From Pyrinomonadaceae bacterium (lineage in GTDB: Bacteria; Acidobacteriota; Blastocatellia; Pyrinomonadales; Pyrinomonadaceae), in NCBI GenBank assembly GCA_013812565.1, contig JACCTF010000797.1, positions 1-6,608 of the forward strand: DNA of 6,608 bases, given 5' to 3'. The notes under the pieces were generated by a model that saw only the letters and a list, made by a program, of their open reading frames with translations, was not told the DNA's origin and did not search any database. Shown piece by piece: positions 5,415 through 6,608 of the stretch. A program made the position numbers and the translations under genes. The stretch's first letter is position 1, and every line of letters starts with the position of its first letter.

Positions 5415-6608
5415 TTAATTGGCTCGTGGCTCGTGTGTAGATGGAGCGTCGGAGTTTTGTGGCGCGGCTTCATTCGCAGCGTCGGCAACTGCTTCGGCTT
5501 CTCCAGCCCCGCTAGCCCCACCAGCCATCACCTGGATAATCGCGTCTTGCGAAATCTGCGTCCCGCGCAACTCGGCGGCGCTCGCCCCGTCACGCATCAC
5601 GACCACGCGCGAACTGCCTTCAACCAACTCCTCCAACTCAGACGAAATCATCAACACGCCCATGCCCGACCGGGCCAGCTCGTTTATCAGCGCCTGAATC
5701 TCTGCTTTCGCGCCGATGTCGATGCCCCGCGTCGGCTCATCGAGAATCAAAACCTTCGGGTTCATGCAGAGCCACCGGGCCAGCAGCACCTTCTGTTGAT
5801 TTCCGCCTGAAAGCTCGCGAATTTTTTGCTCAGCGCTCGCAGCCTTGATACCCAGACGCTTCATGAATCGCTCGACAATCTCTCGCTGTCGCGGGCGCGA
5901 AACAACACCAAGTTTGGTGAGGCCGGGCAGCGCGGCCAGCGTTAAGTTTTCACGAACCGACAACTCCGGGATGATCCCTTCGCCTTTGCGATCTTCTGAC
6001 AGAAAGGCCAACCCGGTATTGATCGCGTCGTTCGGCGAGCGTAAGTCGAGCCGCCTTCCTTCCAGGTAAACCTCGCCCGCTTCAACTTTGTCTGCGCCGA
6101 AGATGGCGCGCGCCGTCTCCGTTCGACCCGACCCAAGTAAACCGGCCATGCCGACGATCTCACCGCGCCCGACCTCGATTGTCACATCTTTCAGCTTGCG
6201 CCCACGTGAAAGATTTCCGGCGCGCAGCAGCGGAGTCGATTCCTGTCTAGCCCCCGCCTGTTCGCCGAAAGCAGTCGCACCCTGACGCTCTAGTTCATCT
6301 CGCCCGCGGCCCAACATCAAGCACACCAGATCAAGCCGGTCGAGTTCGGCAAGCCGCCTGGTGCCGATCAGCTTGCCATCGCGGAGGATCGTCGCGCGGT
6401 CACAGATTGCATACACTTCATCGAAGCGATGGCTGATGTAAACGATCCCGACGTCTTCCGCTCGCAGTCGTCGCACCAAATCGTAAAGAACCGTTACCTC
6501 ATGCTCCGTTAAGGAACTCGTCGGCTCATCAAGCACCAACACTTTTGCTCCCAGTGAAATGCCGCGCGCAATCGCGACCATCTGCCGCAGCGCGATGTTG
6601 AGACTTCC
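5415..6608 (-). CDS. ytfR: Sugar ABC importer ATPase, two fused nucleotide-binding domains, partial
   Basis: The 5' end is cut by the right edge; 397 residues are visible against about 500 for a full RbsA/MglA/YtfR-type ATPase. Counting from Met at 6581, the visible part starts in the signature region of domain 1 (SLNIALRQM upstream of it, continuing VAIARGIS), with Walker B VLVLDEPT at 14-21 and the H-loop in YISHRFDEV (His51). Domain 2 has Walker A GLLGSGRTE (147-155; Arg replaces Lys, normal for this family's second domain), LSGGNQQ at 258-264, Walker B VLILDEPT at 277-284, and ISSELEEL where the H-loop His is replaced, also typical. The segment MISSELEELVEG...VVVMRDG resembles YtfR. A tail of about 35 residues rich in Ala, Glu and Ser ends the protein. 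It should drive sugar uptake by ATP hydrolysis at the inner membrane with the two permeases. The Walker A of domain 1 and the binding-protein gene lie outside the window. Confidence 0.92.
   Translation of the reverse strand, partial: GSLNIALRQMVAIARGISLGAKVLVLDEPTSSLTEHEVTVLYDLVRRLRAEDVGIVYISHRFDEVYAICDRATILRDGKLIGTRRLAELDRLDLVCLMLGRGRDELERQGATAFGEQAGARQESTPLLRAGNLSRGRKLKDVTIEVGRGEIVGMAGLLGSGRTETARAIFGADKVEAGEVYLEGRRLDLRSPNDAINTGLAFLSEDRKGEGIIPELSVRENLTLAALPGLTKLGVVSRPRQREIVERFMKRLGIKAASAEQKIRELSGGNQQKVLLARWLCMNPKVLILDEPTRGIDIGAKAEIQALINELARSGMGVLMISSELEELVEGSSRVVVMRDGASAAELRGTQISQDAIIQVMAGGASGAGEAEAVADAANEAAPQNSDAPSTHEPRAN

Noticed and set aside
5415..6608. Lys to Arg change in Walker A and missing H-loop His in the second ATPase domain
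   Set aside because: Both are usual in the second nucleotide-binding domain of the RbsA/YtfR family, so this is not a defect.
1..6608. CRISPR array, tRNA, rRNA, prophage attachment site or replication origin
   Set aside because: No spaced direct repeats, cloverleaf structures, rRNA stretches or DnaA-box clusters were seen on either strand.

Overview
The window looks like a chromosomal segment of a diderm (outer-membrane) bacterium. It holds an outer-membrane beta-barrel protein with a signal peptide and a C-terminal Phe, and its core genes are GC-rich. The style of these genes suggests Acidobacteriota (possibly Blastocatellia), but this is an impression and was not tested.

Layout from left to right. 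(1) Positions 1-512: the tail of a four-cysteine zinc-ribbon reading frame ends in an ATGA overlap with a small HNH endonuclease. It is either a coupled gene pair or one HNH gene split by a frameshift. (2) 513-1034: about 520 bases with no supportable gene. (3) 1035-1808: a secreted beta-barrel protein on the plus strand, followed by a strong 12-bp terminator hairpin. (4) 6608 down to 2021, all on the minus strand: a sugar ABC importer of the RbsA/RbsC type, in the order ATPase, permease, permease. Recalled similarity best fits the Escherichia coli galactofuranose system YtfR-YtfT-YjfF. The ATPase runs off the right edge. No periplasmic binding protein gene is in view.

The transporter operon is interrupted. 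Between the ytfT-like and yjfF-like permeases, on the same strand, sits an AT-richer 346-residue gene with its own strong ribosome binding site. Its N-terminal half is a TIR-like domain of the kind found in CBASS/Pycsar effectors (Pfam PF10137), with the conserved Glu in an RDNVVFEFG motif. Its C-terminal half resembles a CHAT (caspase-like) domain that keeps the Cys position but has lost the catalytic His. No nucleotide cyclase or other defence gene is visible beside it. It is a candidate stand-alone TIR/pseudo-CHAT immune effector carried inside a metabolic operon.

The spacer downstream of this gene holds a small mobile element: a 102-bp unit with 25-bp terminal inverted repeats (22/25 matched) starting GTAA, flanked by a perfect 8-bp direct repeat CATGGCGA. 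The GTAA ends and 8-bp duplication are hallmarks of the IS66 family, so this appears to be a non-autonomous IS66-type MITE. It landed in the loop of an older stem-loop that may have been the terminator of the TIR gene. An unrelated perfect 11-bp hairpin lies next to it.

The ABC genes would act together at the inner membrane to import a sugar. The TIR/CHAT-like protein is probably an accessory immune gene using the operon for expression. The HNH gene may also belong to defence or mobile DNA, but the two are not visibly linked.
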